DNA from: ZC4RG30 sp046347045
GTDB lineage: Bacteria; Pseudomonadota; Gammaproteobacteria; Steroidobacterales; Steroidobacteraceae
Length of the DNA stretch: 64,000 nucleotides
Direction: 5' to 3'
Assembly (NCBI GenBank): GCA_046347045.1
Contig: JAXMGX010000004.1
Location: forward strand, 62,001 to 126,000
The position numbers and the translations under genes were made by a program. The notes beneath the pieces are model-generated. The model was not told the origin of the DNA and made no database searches. It saw nothing but the letters and a program-made list of their open reading frames with translations. This document shows positions 18,529-27,754 of the stretch, piece after piece; the stretch's first letter is position 1, and the number at the start of each line of letters is the position of its first letter.

Positions 18529-18783
18529 ATGGGTACGGAAGCAGAACCCGTTGAGCACCGTCGACCAAGGTCGAGATGGAGAATCGCACTGCTGATGCTC
18601 GTGGTGATTGGTGTATTCGCCCTGCTGCGTGAGCATTGGGCTCACGTGGCAGGGTACTGGCCGTACCTGTTGCTGCTGGCTTGCCCTTTGATGCATGTTT
18701 TCGGCCATCATGGCGGCCACGGCCACGGCCACGGCCACGGCCACGGCCACGGTCACGGCCACGGCCACGAGCAGGGCAAGTAG
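18529..18783 (+). CDS. Small two-helix membrane protein with Gly-His repeat tail (DUF2933-like)
   Basis: 84 aa, starting 8 bp after copC. Two hydrophobic helices ('IALLMLVVIGVFALL' and 'GYWPYLLLLACPLMHVFGHH') are followed by a C-terminal tail of alternating Gly-His. This matches the DUF2933-like proteins that travel with copper genes. The tail, encoded by a hexamer repeat, would give about ten histidines on one side of the membrane and could bind copper, zinc or nickel. The function is not established. Confidence 0.75.
   Translation: MGTEAEPVEHRRPRSRWRIALLMLVVIGVFALLREHWAHVAGYWPYLLLLACPLMHVFGHHGGHGHGHGHGHGHGHGHGHEQGK
18715..18768 (+). repeat. GGCCAC hexamer tandem repeat (9 units)
   Basis: Nine head-to-tail GGCCAC units, with one GGTCAC variant, encode the Gly-His tail of the preceding membrane protein. 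The unit is a multiple of three, so slippage would change the number of histidines without breaking the frame. Confidence 0.9.
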
Positions 18784-18829
18784 GGCATCCGCAGACGCTT
18801 GCGCGACAATGAGAATCGGGAAATAGACG

Positions 18830-19372
18830 ATGAAAGCAATTCAGCTGGCTGTTTGCGGTTCTCTTGCCGCAGGCCTCCTGGCCCTCGGGGCCTGTTCGAA
18901 AGTGTCGAGTAGCGGGAGAGCGGCGGGCGTATCGCCCGCAACGCCGCCAGCTGCGACCAGCGCCGACAGCAAGTTCCAGTCTGTTCTTGTCGTTCACAAG
19001 AACGAGAGCTGCGGCTGCTGCGGCGAATGGGTGAAGTATGTGCAGCAGGCCGGATTCCGGATTGAAGTCCACAACGAGAGCAATCTCAATGACGTGAAGG
19101 TGCGCCTGGGCGTGCCGTACGCCAAGGGTTCCTGCCATACGGCAGAAGTGGAGGGGTATCTCATCGAAGGGCACGTGCCGGTCGAAGATATCCGTCGCCT
19201 ACTTGCCGAGCGGCCAGATGCGAGGGGGTTGGTCGTGGCCGGCATGCCGGCCGGATCGCCGGGGATGGAGATGCCAGACGGGCATGCGGACGCCTTTACC
19301 GTGGAGCTGGTCAATCGCGACGGCACTACGCAGCCCTTCTCGGAACATGCTGCGGTGCCAGCGCGGAAGTAG
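18830..19372 (+). CDS. DUF411 metal-binding lipoprotein
   Basis: 180 aa. A lipoprotein signal ('LLALGAC', lipid Cys22) is followed by a linker and a thioredoxin-like DUF411 domain. This starts 'VLVVHKNESCGCCGEWVKYV' with Cys61, Cys63 and Cys64, and has 'YAKGSCHTAEVEGYLIEGHVP' and 'GLVVAGMPAGSPGMEM', the two other conserved blocks. DUF411 proteins are associated with copper resistance and probably bind copper through the CxCC and the later Cys/His/Met residues. It closes the copABC-type operon. The exact role is unproven. Confidence 0.88.
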   Translation: MKAIQLAVCGSLAAGLLALGACSKVSSSGRAAGVSPATPPAATSADSKFQSVLVVHKNESCGCCGEWVKYVQQAGFRIEVHNESNLNDVKVRLGVPYAKGSCHTAEVEGYLIEGHVPVEDIRRLLAERPDARGLVVAGMPAGSPGMEMPDGHADAFTVELVNRDGTTQPFSEHAAVPARK

Positions 19373-19460
19373 GTGGCAACGGACTACACGGGCCGGCGAA
19401 TTGTGAACTGCATTCGGGCCGAGGGAACGCCTGCCCCCTGGTTTCTGGTAGTCTCGAACG

Positions 19461-19838
19461 ATGGGTTTCGTCCACCGATATCGTATTGCCGTAACGCTGA
19501 TCGCCTGTGTGGCGTTCCTGTCGTTGCGGCTGGTGGGCGATCATCTGCATTTCTGCTTCGACGGCAGCGAACCGTTGGTGTCCGTCCATGGCGACGATGG
19601 CGAGATCCACCACACTGAGATGGGCCTCGACGCACCGCATGACGACCTGAATGTCGACCTGATGAGCGCGGTGCTGAAGGGAGCTTCAGATACGCTCCTG
19701 CCGCTGGTTCTGCTGGCATCGCTGTTCCTGCTGATCCTTCCGCTGGCACAAATCCGTCGGATCGACTTTCCCTCCGTCCTGTTTCCGGCCCATCGGTTCC
19801 ATCATTTCCGGCCGCCACTTCGCGGCCCGCCTCGCTGA
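19461..19838 (+). CDS. Small membrane protein upstream of czcCBA
   Basis: 125 aa. An N-terminal hydrophobic segment ('VTLIACVAFLSLRLVG') comes first. A middle region is rich in His, Asp and Cys ('DHLHFCFDGSEP', 'HGDDGEIHHTEMGLDAPHDD'), a second membrane helix follows ('TLLPLVLLASLFLLILPLA'), and the tail is basic and Pro/His-rich. It lies 69 bp before czcC on the same strand. The acidic/His middle looks like a periplasmic divalent-metal ligand region. I know of similar small proteins next to efflux pumps but cannot name a family. Confidence 0.6.
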   Translation: MGFVHRYRIAVTLIACVAFLSLRLVGDHLHFCFDGSEPLVSVHGDDGEIHHTEMGLDAPHDDLNVDLMSAVLKGASDTLLPLVLLASLFLLILPLAQIRRIDFPSVLFPAHRFHHFRPPLRGPPR

Positions 19839-19906
19839 CTCCCCGACTTCTCGTCTGATCCTCTGGCGCGCCCATGGCGCGTGGACGTTGTCTTTGGGAG
19901 TTTCAT

Positions 19907-21184
19907 ATGTTGTCCAATGGGTGGCGTGCCTTGTTCGCATGCCTCGTATTGTGTGCCGCGTTGCCGGCAGTCCCTGCCGCCGATGCCGCCGCACCTTCTC
20001 TGAGTCTGCGCGAAGCCGTCTCGGCCGCGCTGGCCCGAAATCCGGACCTGAAGGAGTTCGCCTTCACACTCAGGGCGGAACAGGCCCGGCGCGACGGGGC
20101 GGCCCTGCGACCTGCGCCGGAGTTCACCGCAGAGCTTGAAAACGTCCTGGGCTCCGGAGCCTACAAGGGTCTTTCGGGGGCAGATACCACGGTGGCCATC
20201 TCCCAGGTCGTGGAGCTCGGCGGCAAGCGCGAGGCGCGGATAGCCTCCGCCAACGCCAGCATCGATACCCTGACAAGTGCCCGGCAGGCCGCACAGCTCG
20301 ACATCCTGGCGGAAGTCACCCGGCGCTACGTGGCAGTGGCCGAACTGCAGGAGCGACTGCGACTGGCCGATCGCGCCATGAGCCTCGCGCAGAGCACGCT
20401 CGACGCGGCGCGCCTGCGCGTCCAGGCTGCAAAAGCTCCGCATGTGGAAGAGGACCGGGCGACGGTTGCGCTGGAGCGCAGTCGTCTTGACGCACGCAGC
20501 CTGAGAGCGAGGCTCGAGGCTGCAAGACGGTCCCTGGCGGCAATGTGGGGGGGCGATGATGCCACCCTCGACGGCCGGGCATTCGGCGACGTCGATGGCG
20601 ACCTCTACCGTCTGCCCGCCGTGCAGGATTTCGCGCCGCTGGTGGCACGCCTGCAGTCCAATCCGGATTTCCTGCGGTTTGCCAGCGAGGAGCGCCTGCG
20701 TGAAGCGGAGCTGCGTCTGGCCGCAACGCAGAAGCGGGCCGATATCACGATCGGAGGCGGTGTCCGCCGTTCCCAGGAGACCAAAGACATCGGCCTGGTG
20801 GCGTCGTTCTCCATGCCGCTGTTTTCGGGACGCCGGGCCGAGAGCGCGATAGCCGAGGCCGCAGCGCGGCGCGATGCCGTCGGTGCTGCACGCGATGCAG
20901 CCCTGACGCATGCCCGCGCCAGCCTGTTTGCCCTTCATAGCGATCTGCTGGAGGCCGAGGCACGGGTCGCTGCCTTGCAGGCCACCGTGCTGCCGCGCAT
21001 GGAGGAAGCGCTGAAGGAAACCCAGTACGCCTTCGAGCGCGGCCGCTATGGCTACCTGGAGCTGGTCGATGCACAGCGCGAATTCCTCGATGCACAGGCC
21101 GATCGCATCGAGGCCGCAACGCAGGCCCAGTTGCTGATTGCAGAGATCGAGCGCCTGACCAACGCGCCGCTCGCCAACCCGTGA
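19907..21184 (+). CDS. czcC: CzcC-type outer-membrane efflux protein (TolC family)
   Basis: 425 aa, start ATG 19907 behind GGGAG. The signal peptide ends 'LPAVPAADAA'. Two TolC repeats follow, with long coiled-coil helices. Recognisable blocks are 'LSLREAVSAALARNPDLKEF', 'AEFTAELENVLG'-like sequence, 'ISQVVELGGKREARIASA', and late 'YAFERGRYGYLELVDAQREF'. It forms the outer-membrane tunnel of the CzcCBA tripartite pump for Zn, Co or Cd. It precedes czcB and czcA in the classical order with end-to-start overlap. Confidence 0.92.
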   Translation: MLSNGWRALFACLVLCAALPAVPAADAAAPSLSLREAVSAALARNPDLKEFAFTLRAEQARRDGAALRPAPEFTAELENVLGSGAYKGLSGADTTVAISQVVELGGKREARIASANASIDTLTSARQAAQLDILAEVTRRYVAVAELQERLRLADRAMSLAQSTLDAARLRVQAAKAPHVEEDRATVALERSRLDARSLRARLEAARRSLAAMWGGDDATLDGRAFGDVDGDLYRLPAVQDFAPLVARLQSNPDFLRFASEERLREAELRLAATQKRADITIGGGVRRSQETKDIGLVASFSMPLFSGRRAESAIAEAAARRDAVGAARDAALTHARASLFALHSDLLEAEARVAALQATVLPRMEEALKETQYAFERGRYGYLELVDAQREFLDAQADRIEAATQAQLLIAEIERLTNAPLANP

Positions 21185-21207
21185 ACAGAACCCCCGAGAT
21201 CACGACC

Positions 21208-22131
21208 ATGAAACTCAAGTTGTCCATCGTTCTTCTTGTCGCGCCCCTCGTGCTTGCCGCCTGTGGTGGAGCCGCGCCGGAGTCTGCGAAGGAACCCGCG
21301 GAGCCGACCGAAGAGTCCACAGCTGCCCAGGTCGAATTGTCTGCCGAGCAACTCAAGGCCGCTGGAATCACCCTCGACAAGGCGGGACCGGCGCAGATTC
21401 GGGAGGTGCTGCCGCTCTATGGCGTCGTGGCCCCGAATGCCGAGCGCGTGCGGGAGGTCGCGGCGCGTTTTCCGGGCGTGATCCGCAGCGTCGAGCACAA
21501 GCTGGGCGACTCGGTACGGCAGGGCGATCTGCTCGCGAACATCGAGAGCAACGAAAGTCTGCAGGTCTATGCCGTGCGGTCTCCCATCGCGGGCGTCATT
21601 TCGGCACGGAACGCCAATCCGGGAGAGCAGACGGGAGAAAAGCCTCTTTTCGTCGTCGTGGACCTATCCACCGTGTGGGTGGAACTGTCGCTGTTCGCGC
21701 GCGATGCGGCGAAGGTGAAGGTCGGGCAGTCGGTGCTGGTGAAATCTCCCGTCGCGGAGTTTTCTTCGCAGGGCCGGGTGACTTACGTGGGACCCTTCGG
21801 CAACAGCAACCAGGCGCTGACGGCGCGCGTGGAGGTTCCGAACCCGGGCAATCGCTGGGCGCCGGGGCTTTATGTGACGGGGGAAGTCACGCTGGCGCAA
21901 AGTGCCGCCGCGCTGGCTGTGAAGTCCAGCGCCATCCAGATGATCGAGGATCGGCCCGTCGTGTTCGTGCGGAGCAATGGCCGGTTCTCTTCGCATCCGG
22001 TGACGCTGGGCAAGACCGACGGAGAGCGTACCGAAGTGCTGCAGGGGCTGTCGGCGGGGGATGAATACGTCGCCGCCAACAGCTACGTGATCAAGGCCGA
22101 GCTTCGCAAGAGCGAAGCCGAGGAAGACTGA
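21208..22131 (+). CDS. czcB: CzcB-type periplasmic adaptor (membrane fusion protein)
   Basis: 307 aa from ATG 21208, chosen because it gives a lipoprotein signal ('KLSIVLLVAPLVLAACGG', lipobox LAAC). A GTG at 21181 overlaps the czcC stop and would add nine residues. The protein has the HlyD-family order: beta-barrel start ('LKAAGITLDKAGPAQIREVL'), barrel-sandwich hybrid ('RFPGVIRSVEHKLGDSVRQG' and 'AVRSPIAGVISARNANPGEQ'), a very short hairpin, and a C-terminal barrel ending 'GLSAGDEYVAANSYVIKAEL'. It bridges CzcA and CzcC. No His-rich N-terminal extension of the Cupriavidus type is present. Confidence 0.9.
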   Translation: MKLKLSIVLLVAPLVLAACGGAAPESAKEPAEPTEESTAAQVELSAEQLKAAGITLDKAGPAQIREVLPLYGVVAPNAERVREVAARFPGVIRSVEHKLGDSVRQGDLLANIESNESLQVYAVRSPIAGVISARNANPGEQTGEKPLFVVVDLSTVWVELSLFARDAAKVKVGQSVLVKSPVAEFSSQGRVTYVGPFGNSNQALTARVEVPNPGNRWAPGLYVTGEVTLAQSAAALAVKSSAIQMIEDRPVVFVRSNGRFSSHPVTLGKTDGERTEVLQGLSAGDEYVAANSYVIKAELRKSEAEED

Positions 22132-22138
22132 GGTCACC

Positions 22139-25100
22139 ATGATAGATGCACTGCTTCGGACCTCCATCGCACGGCGATGGATCGTCATGTTCATCGTGGC
22201 GGCTATTGCAGCGTTGGGCATCTGGAACTACCAGCGCCTGCCGATCGATGCGGTTCCCGACATCACCACCGTGCAGGTCCAGATCAACGCGAAGGCGCCG
22301 GGCTACACGCCGCTCGAGACGGAGAGTCGCGTCACGTTTCCGATCGAATCGGAGATGGGCGGCATCCCGGGCCTGAAGGAGTTCCGGTCGATCTCCAAGT
22401 ACGGACTCGCACAGGTCACAGCCGTGTTCGAGGACGGCACGGACCTGTATTTCGCCCGTCAGCTCGTCAACGAGCGTCTGCAGGGTGTGCGGGAATCGCT
22501 GCCGCAGGGCGTGGATCTGGAAATGGGTCCCGCTGCCACGGGCCTGGGCGAAATCTTCATGTACGTGCTGGAAGCCGATCCCGAGGCCCGCAAGCCGGAC
22601 GGTACCCCCTATGACGCCACCGACCTTCGGACCCTCCAGGACTGGACCATCCGCCCGCAACTGCGCCAGGTACCCGGGGTTTCGGAGGTCGACAGTATCG
22701 GTGGGTATGCCAAGCAGTTCCATGTGCTGCCCGATCCCGCTCGACTGCTGTCCTTTGGACTCACGCTCAGTGACATAGAGACCGCGCTGCAGGCGAACAA
22801 CGGCAATGTCGGCGCCGGCTACATCGAGAACAATGGCGAACAGAACCTGGTCCGGGTGCCGGGCCAGCTCCGGGGCATCGAAGACCTGCGCAATGTCGTG
22901 GTCGCGAGCCGCAATGGCGTGCCGGTACGCATCGGTGATGTGGCCGATGTCGCGCAGGGGCGGCCCCTGCGAACCGGTGCGTCCGTTCTCGGCACCCGGC
23001 AGACCGTGCTCAGCACCGCCTACATGCGGGTCGGCGAGAACAGTCGAACGGTGAGCCTTGCTGTCAGCCAGAAGCTGGCCGAGATCAGCAAGAGCCTTCC
23101 GAAGGGTGTGCACGCCATCACGGTCTACAATCGCACGGACCTGGTGAATCGCACCATCCACACCGTGCAGAAGAACCTGCTGGAGGGGGCGATCCTGGTC
23201 CTGGTCGTGCTGTTGCTGATGCTGGGCAACGTGCGGGCAGCGCTGCTGACGGCCATGGTCATTCCGCTGTCGATGCTGATGCTGATGACCAGCATGGTGC
23301 AGACCAAGGTGAGCGCCAACCTGATGAGCCTGGGCGCTTTGGATTTCGGGCTGATCGTGGACGGGGCCGTGATCATCGTGGAGAACTGCATCCGTCGGTT
23401 CGCGGAGCGCCAGCACCACCTGGGGCGACTCCTGACTACCGAAGAGCGACTGCATGAGGCCTTTGCCGGTTCGCGCGAGGTATTCACTCCCAGCCTCATC
23501 AGCGTGCTGGTCGTGATCCTGGTGAACCTCCCGCTGCTCGCGCTCACGGGGGTCGAAGGCAAGATGTTCCGGCCCATGGCTCTGGCGGTCATCCTGGCCT
23601 TGCTTGCAGCGCTGGTGCTCTCCCTGACGTTCGTGCCGGCAGCGGTGGCGCTCGTCCTGCGCGGCAAGGTGGAGGAGAAGGAGAACGTCCTGGTGCGTGG
23701 CGCCAGGCGGCTGTACCAGCCGGTATTCGCCTTCGCCATGCGCCGGCGTCTTCCCATCGCGGTGGCGGCGTTGCTGTTGGTTGTCGGGTGCGGGTTTCTC
23801 TCGACGCGGATGGGGACGGAGTTCATTCCGCAGCTCGATGAGGGAGATGTCGTCATCCTGGTGAATCGCATTCCGGGCATCGGTCTGGAGCAGGCGGTAT
23901 CCATGCAGGAAGGCCTGCAGGCGGCGCTCCAGAAGCATCCGGAGCTAAAGCTCGTCTTCTCCCGGACGGGCACCAACGATGCGGCCACCGATCCCATGTC
24001 TCCCAGCGAGACCGATACGTTCTTCATCCTGAAGCCGCGCAAGCAATGGCCTGATCCGAACAAGAGCAAGGCGCAGCTGCTGGCAGACATTGACGCCACG
24101 CTCGCGACCGTACCGGGCATGCTCTACGAGTTCAGCCAGCCCATCGAGATGCGGTTCAACGAGCTCATTGCCGGCGTGCGCGCGGCCCTGGCGGTCAAGA
24201 TCTACGGAGACGACTTCGAGACGCTCGAGAGACTCTCGCAGCGTGCCGCCACGCTCATCCGTTCGGTTCCGGGTGCAGAGGGCGTAAAGGCGGAGGCGAT
24301 TGGCGGGCTGCCAACCCTCACGGTCACGCCGCGGCTGGAAGCACTGGCCCGTTTCGGAATACCACAGGCCAGTCTGCAGCAGACCATCGCCACGGCCGTT
24401 GGTGGCACGGCCGTGGGCCAGATCTTCGAGGGCGATGCGCGCTTCGACGTCGTGGTGCGTCTGCCGGAGCACCTGCGGACCAGCACGAGTGCGCTGGAGC
24501 GACTGCCCATCGCGCTACCCGGCGGGGCATTCGTGCCGCTGGCGGAGCTGGCTGATGTGAGTCTGGCCAGTGGTGCGAACCAGATCAGCCGCGAGAACGG
24601 CAAGCGAAGGGTGGTGGTGTCGGCCAATGCCAGCGACCGCGACCTGGGCAGCTTCGTGAAGGATGTCCAGGCGAAGCTGGGCAGCGAGCTTAAACTCCCG
24701 ACGGGCTATTACGTGAGTTACGGCGGCACCTTCGAGCAGCTGCAATCCGCGACTGCCCGGCTGTCGCTGCTGGTTCCCATCACGCTGCTGATGATCTTCC
24801 TGCTGCTGATGATGACCTTCGGGTCCGCGGTCGAGGCGGCACTGGTGTTCAGTGGCGTGCCGCTTGCCCTCACGGGCGGCGTCGTGGCATTGCTCCTGCG
24901 CGGAATACCGCTATCGATCACCGCGGGGGTCGGCTTCATCACGCTGTCGGGCGTCGCCGTGCTGACGGGTGTGGTCATGGTCTCGGCCATCCGCAGCCGC
25001 CTGGAGGCGGGCGATGACATCGATACCGCCATCCGGGAGGGCGCATTGCTGCGACTCAGGCCCATCCTGATGGTGGCGCTGGTGGCGGCACTGGGTTTCC

Positions 25101-25300
25101 TGCCCATGGCGCTCAATACCGGTACCGGTGCGGAGGTCCAACGTCCCCTGGCGACGGTGGTCATCGGTGGCATCGTCTCGTCCACCTTGCTGACGCTGAT
25201 CGTATTGCCTGGCCTTTACCGCATGGTTCATGGCTTCCGGCGCAACCGGGCGGCAATCGTTCAGGCGGAATCCCTTGCGGAGCCGGGCCATGCCCGCTGA
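22139..25300 (+). CDS. czcA: CzcA-type RND heavy-metal efflux pump (HME1)
   Basis: 1053-aa inner-membrane proton antiporter. TM1 is at residues 13-31, followed by the large porter domain. The TM4 signature 'LGALDFGLIVDGAVIIVENC' contains the DFG...D...E arrangement of the HME1 subgroup that exports Co/Zn/Cd. A second porter domain begins after 'FSTRMGTEF'-like sequence ('EFIPQLDEGDVVILVNRIPG'), and the C-terminal helices include 'ITLSGVAVLTGVVMVSAI'. Full length for the family (about 1040-1060). It starts 7 bp after czcB and overlaps the next P-type ATPase by 11 bp. It exports periplasmic and cytoplasmic divalent metals through CzcB and CzcC. Confidence 0.93.
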   Translation: MIDALLRTSIARRWIVMFIVAAIAALGIWNYQRLPIDAVPDITTVQVQINAKAPGYTPLETESRVTFPIESEMGGIPGLKEFRSISKYGLAQVTAVFEDGTDLYFARQLVNERLQGVRESLPQGVDLEMGPAATGLGEIFMYVLEADPEARKPDGTPYDATDLRTLQDWTIRPQLRQVPGVSEVDSIGGYAKQFHVLPDPARLLSFGLTLSDIETALQANNGNVGAGYIENNGEQNLVRVPGQLRGIEDLRNVVVASRNGVPVRIGDVADVAQGRPLRTGASVLGTRQTVLSTAYMRVGENSRTVSLAVSQKLAEISKSLPKGVHAITVYNRTDLVNRTIHTVQKNLLEGAILVLVVLLLMLGNVRAALLTAMVIPLSMLMLMTSMVQTKVSANLMSLGALDFGLIVDGAVIIVENCIRRFAERQHHLGRLLTTEERLHEAFAGSREVFTPSLISVLVVILVNLPLLALTGVEGKMFRPMALAVILALLAALVLSLTFVPAAVALVLRGKVEEKENVLVRGARRLYQPVFAFAMRRRLPIAVAALLLVVGCGFLSTRMGTEFIPQLDEGDVVILVNRIPGIGLEQAVSMQEGLQAALQKHPELKLVFSRTGTNDAATDPMSPSETDTFFILKPRKQWPDPNKSKAQLLADIDATLATVPGMLYEFSQPIEMRFNELIAGVRAALAVKIYGDDFETLERLSQRAATLIRSVPGAEGVKAEAIGGLPTLTVTPRLEALARFGIPQASLQQTIATAVGGTAVGQIFEGDARFDVVVRLPEHLRTSTSALERLPIALPGGAFVPLAELADVSLASGANQISRENGKRRVVVSANASDRDLGSFVKDVQAKLGSELKLPTGYYVSYGGTFEQLQSATARLSLLVPITLLMIFLLLMMTFGSAVEAALVFSGVPLALTGGVVALLLRGIPLSITAGVGFITLSGVAVLTGVVMVSAIRSRLEAGDDIDTAIREGALLRLRPILMVALVAALGFLPMALNTGTGAEVQRPLATVVIGGIVSSTLLTLIVLPGLYRMVHGFRRNRAAIVQAESLAEPGHAR

Positions 25301-27437
25301 CGCAGGTCCATCAAAGACGATCCGGCTGCACATTCCGAACATGGACTGCGCGGCCGAGGAAGCGGAGATCCGCAAGACGCTGGACCCCATCGCGGGCGTC
25401 CAGAGCCTGCGTTTTCATCTTTCCTCGCGTCGACTCGAGGTCACCGCGACAGAAGAGTCGATGGCGCAGGCGATCGAATCCCTGAAAGGCGCGGGGTTCA
25501 GTGCGCAAGTGCTTCCGGATGAGCCCCCGGCAGCGGGCGCTCCGGGGGACGCGGGTGGAAATCGCGAGCTCGCTCGGCTGGCGGTCGCGCTGGTGCTGGC
25601 CATCATGGCAGAAGGGTTTGCCTATTTCGGCGGTGCAGCGCCGACGTGGCGCGTCGCCGAGATCGTGTGTTCGTTGCTCGCGATCGCGCTGTCAGGGTTG
25701 GGCACCTACAGCAAGGGACTGGCGGCATTGGCCGCTTTTAGGCTGAACATCAATGCGCTCATGTCGGTGGCCGTGACCGGCGCGTTCGTGATCGGCCAGT
25801 GGCCCGAGGCGGCCATGGTGATGACGCTGTACGCCATTGCCGAGCTGATCGAGGCGCGCGCCGTGGACCGTGCACGCAATGCGATCCAGCGACTGCTGCA
25901 GCTCACGCCGCCGACAGCGGATGTCCGGCAGCCGGATGGTTCCTGGGCATCGCGCCCCGTCGAATCGATACCGCTGCAGTCGCTGGTGCGGGTGGCGCCG
26001 GGCGCGCGCGTGCCGCTGGACGGCGTGGTCACGGTGGGAAGCGGGGCGGTGAACCAGGCACCCATCACGGGAGAATCCCTGCCCGTGGACAAGAACCCGG
26101 GCGATTCGGTGTACGCCGGCTCCATCAACGAACACGCGGAGCTGGAGATACGCGTCACCGCGGGCGCTAGCGATACGACGCTGGCGAGGATCATCCACGC
26201 GGTGGAGCAGGCGCAGGGCAAGAAGGCCCCGACGCAGCGCCTGGTGGATCGCTTCGCGGCGATCTACACCCCGGGCGTGTTCCTGCTGGCCCTCGCTGTT
26301 GCCGTGGGTGCGCCGTTGCTGCTGGACTGGACCTGGATGGCATCGATCTACAAGGCGCTGGTCCTTCTGGTCGTGGCCTGTCCATGCGCACTGGTGATTG
26401 CCACGCCAGTGTCGGTGGTGAGTGCACTGGCGAGCGCGGCGAGGCGCGGCGTGCTCGTCAAGGGTGGAACCTATCTGGAAGAGGCCCGGACGATCCACGT
26501 GGTGGCCCTCGACAAGACCGGCACGATTACCGAAGGCAAGCCACGGCTGGTGGCATTCGAAACCCTGCGGGGAGATCCAGACGAAGCAGGTCGCCTGGCG
26601 GCCAGTCTTGCAGCACGGTCCGATCATCCAGTCTCGAAAGCCATCGCACTGGGACTGCGCGTCCAGGCGTCGCCGGTGGAGCAGTTCCAGGCACTTGCCG
26701 GTCGTGGCACGAAGGGAGTTGTCGATGGGCAGATACTGAATCTGGGCAATCACCGGCTGGTTGAGGAGCTGGGACTTTGCTCGGCCGAGCTGGAAGCGCG
26801 GCTCAAGGGTCACGAGCGGCAGGGCCGAACGGTCACCCTGCTGACATCCGGCACCAAGGTGCTGGCGGTGTTTGCGGTGGCCGATGCCATCAAGCCCACG
26901 TCCAGCGAAGCGATTGCCGAACTGGCCAGGATGAACGTATCGACGGTCATGCTCACCGGCGACAACCAGAGCACGGCCGAAACCATCGCCGCCCAGGCGG
27001 GCATTGCCAAGGCGCGCGGCGATCTGCTCCCCGCCGACAAGCTGACGGCAATACGCGAGCTTCGTGCCCGCGGCCCGACCGCCATGATCGGCGACGGCAT
27101 CAATGACGCTCCGGCGCTGACCGAGTCGGATATCGGCATTGCCATGGGCGCAGCGGGGACGGACGTCGCGATCGAATCGGCGGACGTCGTGATCATGAAT
27201 GACGACCTGCGACGAATCCCCGAGCTGATGAGGCTCTCGCAGCGCACGCACTCCATTCTTTGGCAGAACATCGCCATCGCGCTGGGGATCAAGGCGGTGT
27301 TCCTGTACCTGGCCATCTTCGACAGCGCATCGATGTGGATGGCGGTGTTCGCCGACATGGGCGCCAGCCTGCTGGTCGTCGCGAATGGCCTGCGCCTCTT
27401 GGGGCGCTCCGGCTCGCATGCGGAGGGAAGGGAATGA
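25290..27437 (+). CDS. Zn/Cd/Pb-type P1B-2 ATPase (ZntA/CadA-like)
   Basis: 715 aa from ATG 25290, which overlaps the czcA end by 11 bp. One N-terminal HMA domain ('IRLHIPNMDCAAEEAEIRKT') keeps only Cys20 followed by two Glu, as in several Zn/Pb pumps. Motifs are TGES at 260-263, CPC at 364-366 within 'CPCALVIATPVSVVSALA', phosphorylated Asp408 in DKTGT, 'MIGDGINDAPAL', and a last helix 'FADMGASLLVVANGLRLL' with the Asp characteristic of Zn/Cd/Pb pumps. Specificity is therefore predicted as divalent. It moves metal from cytoplasm to periplasm, where CzcCBA can export it, which explains its placement at the end of the czc operon. Confidence 0.92.
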   Translation: MPADAGPSKTIRLHIPNMDCAAEEAEIRKTLDPIAGVQSLRFHLSSRRLEVTATEESMAQAIESLKGAGFSAQVLPDEPPAAGAPGDAGGNRELARLAVALVLAIMAEGFAYFGGAAPTWRVAEIVCSLLAIALSGLGTYSKGLAALAAFRLNINALMSVAVTGAFVIGQWPEAAMVMTLYAIAELIEARAVDRARNAIQRLLQLTPPTADVRQPDGSWASRPVESIPLQSLVRVAPGARVPLDGVVTVGSGAVNQAPITGESLPVDKNPGDSVYAGSINEHAELEIRVTAGASDTTLARIIHAVEQAQGKKAPTQRLVDRFAAIYTPGVFLLALAVAVGAPLLLDWTWMASIYKALVLLVVACPCALVIATPVSVVSALASAARRGVLVKGGTYLEEARTIHVVALDKTGTITEGKPRLVAFETLRGDPDEAGRLAASLAARSDHPVSKAIALGLRVQASPVEQFQALAGRGTKGVVDGQILNLGNHRLVEELGLCSAELEARLKGHERQGRTVTLLTSGTKVLAVFAVADAIKPTSSEAIAELARMNVSTVMLTGDNQSTAETIAAQAGIAKARGDLLPADKLTAIRELRARGPTAMIGDGINDAPALTESDIGIAMGAAGTDVAIESADVVIMNDDLRRIPELMRLSQRTHSILWQNIAIALGIKAVFLYLAIFDSASMWMAVFADMGASLLVVANGLRLLGRSGSHAEGRE

Positions 27438-27655
27438 GACGGAAGTTCCTTGCGATATTGGGATCGATGCTGGTGCTTGGCACAGTGACCGGATGCGCCG
27501 CACCCCGGTTCGAGACATACCCGGATGCGCTCCACTCATGCCGGATGATGCAGCCCAACCGCACGCTACGGAAAAGCAGCCTCCCGCCCACCCATCCGCT
27601 GGTCGCCGCGTGCCTGGAAAGGCACGGATGGACGCCGGAGGGTGGGCGCCGGTAG
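27434..27655 (+). CDS. Small lipoprotein of unknown function
   Basis: 73 aa, coupled to the P-type ATPase by an ATGA overlap. A lipoprotein signal 'FLAILGSMLVLGTVTGCAAP' is followed by about 50 residues with Cys, Met and His ('DALHSCRMMQPNRT', 'LVAACLERHGW'). I recognise no family. The coupling and the extra Cys/His residues suggest an accessory to Zn/Cd efflux, which is inference. Confidence 0.6.
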   Translation: MRRKFLAILGSMLVLGTVTGCAAPRFETYPDALHSCRMMQPNRTLRKSSLPPTHPLVAACLERHGWTPEGGRR

Positions 27656-27754
27656 CGGTCCGGGCGCGGGCGCCGTCAGAAAGGTGCTTCATTGGGAAAG
27701 CGGGCTGTGATCTGGTTCCGGCAATTGGAGTGCTGTGACTGGTGGGCTGTTCCA

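Noticed and set aside
22091..23938. 615-codon minus-strand frame opposite czcA
   Set aside because: His/Gln-rich composition typical of the antisense of a GC-rich coding region. czcA is certain on the other strand.
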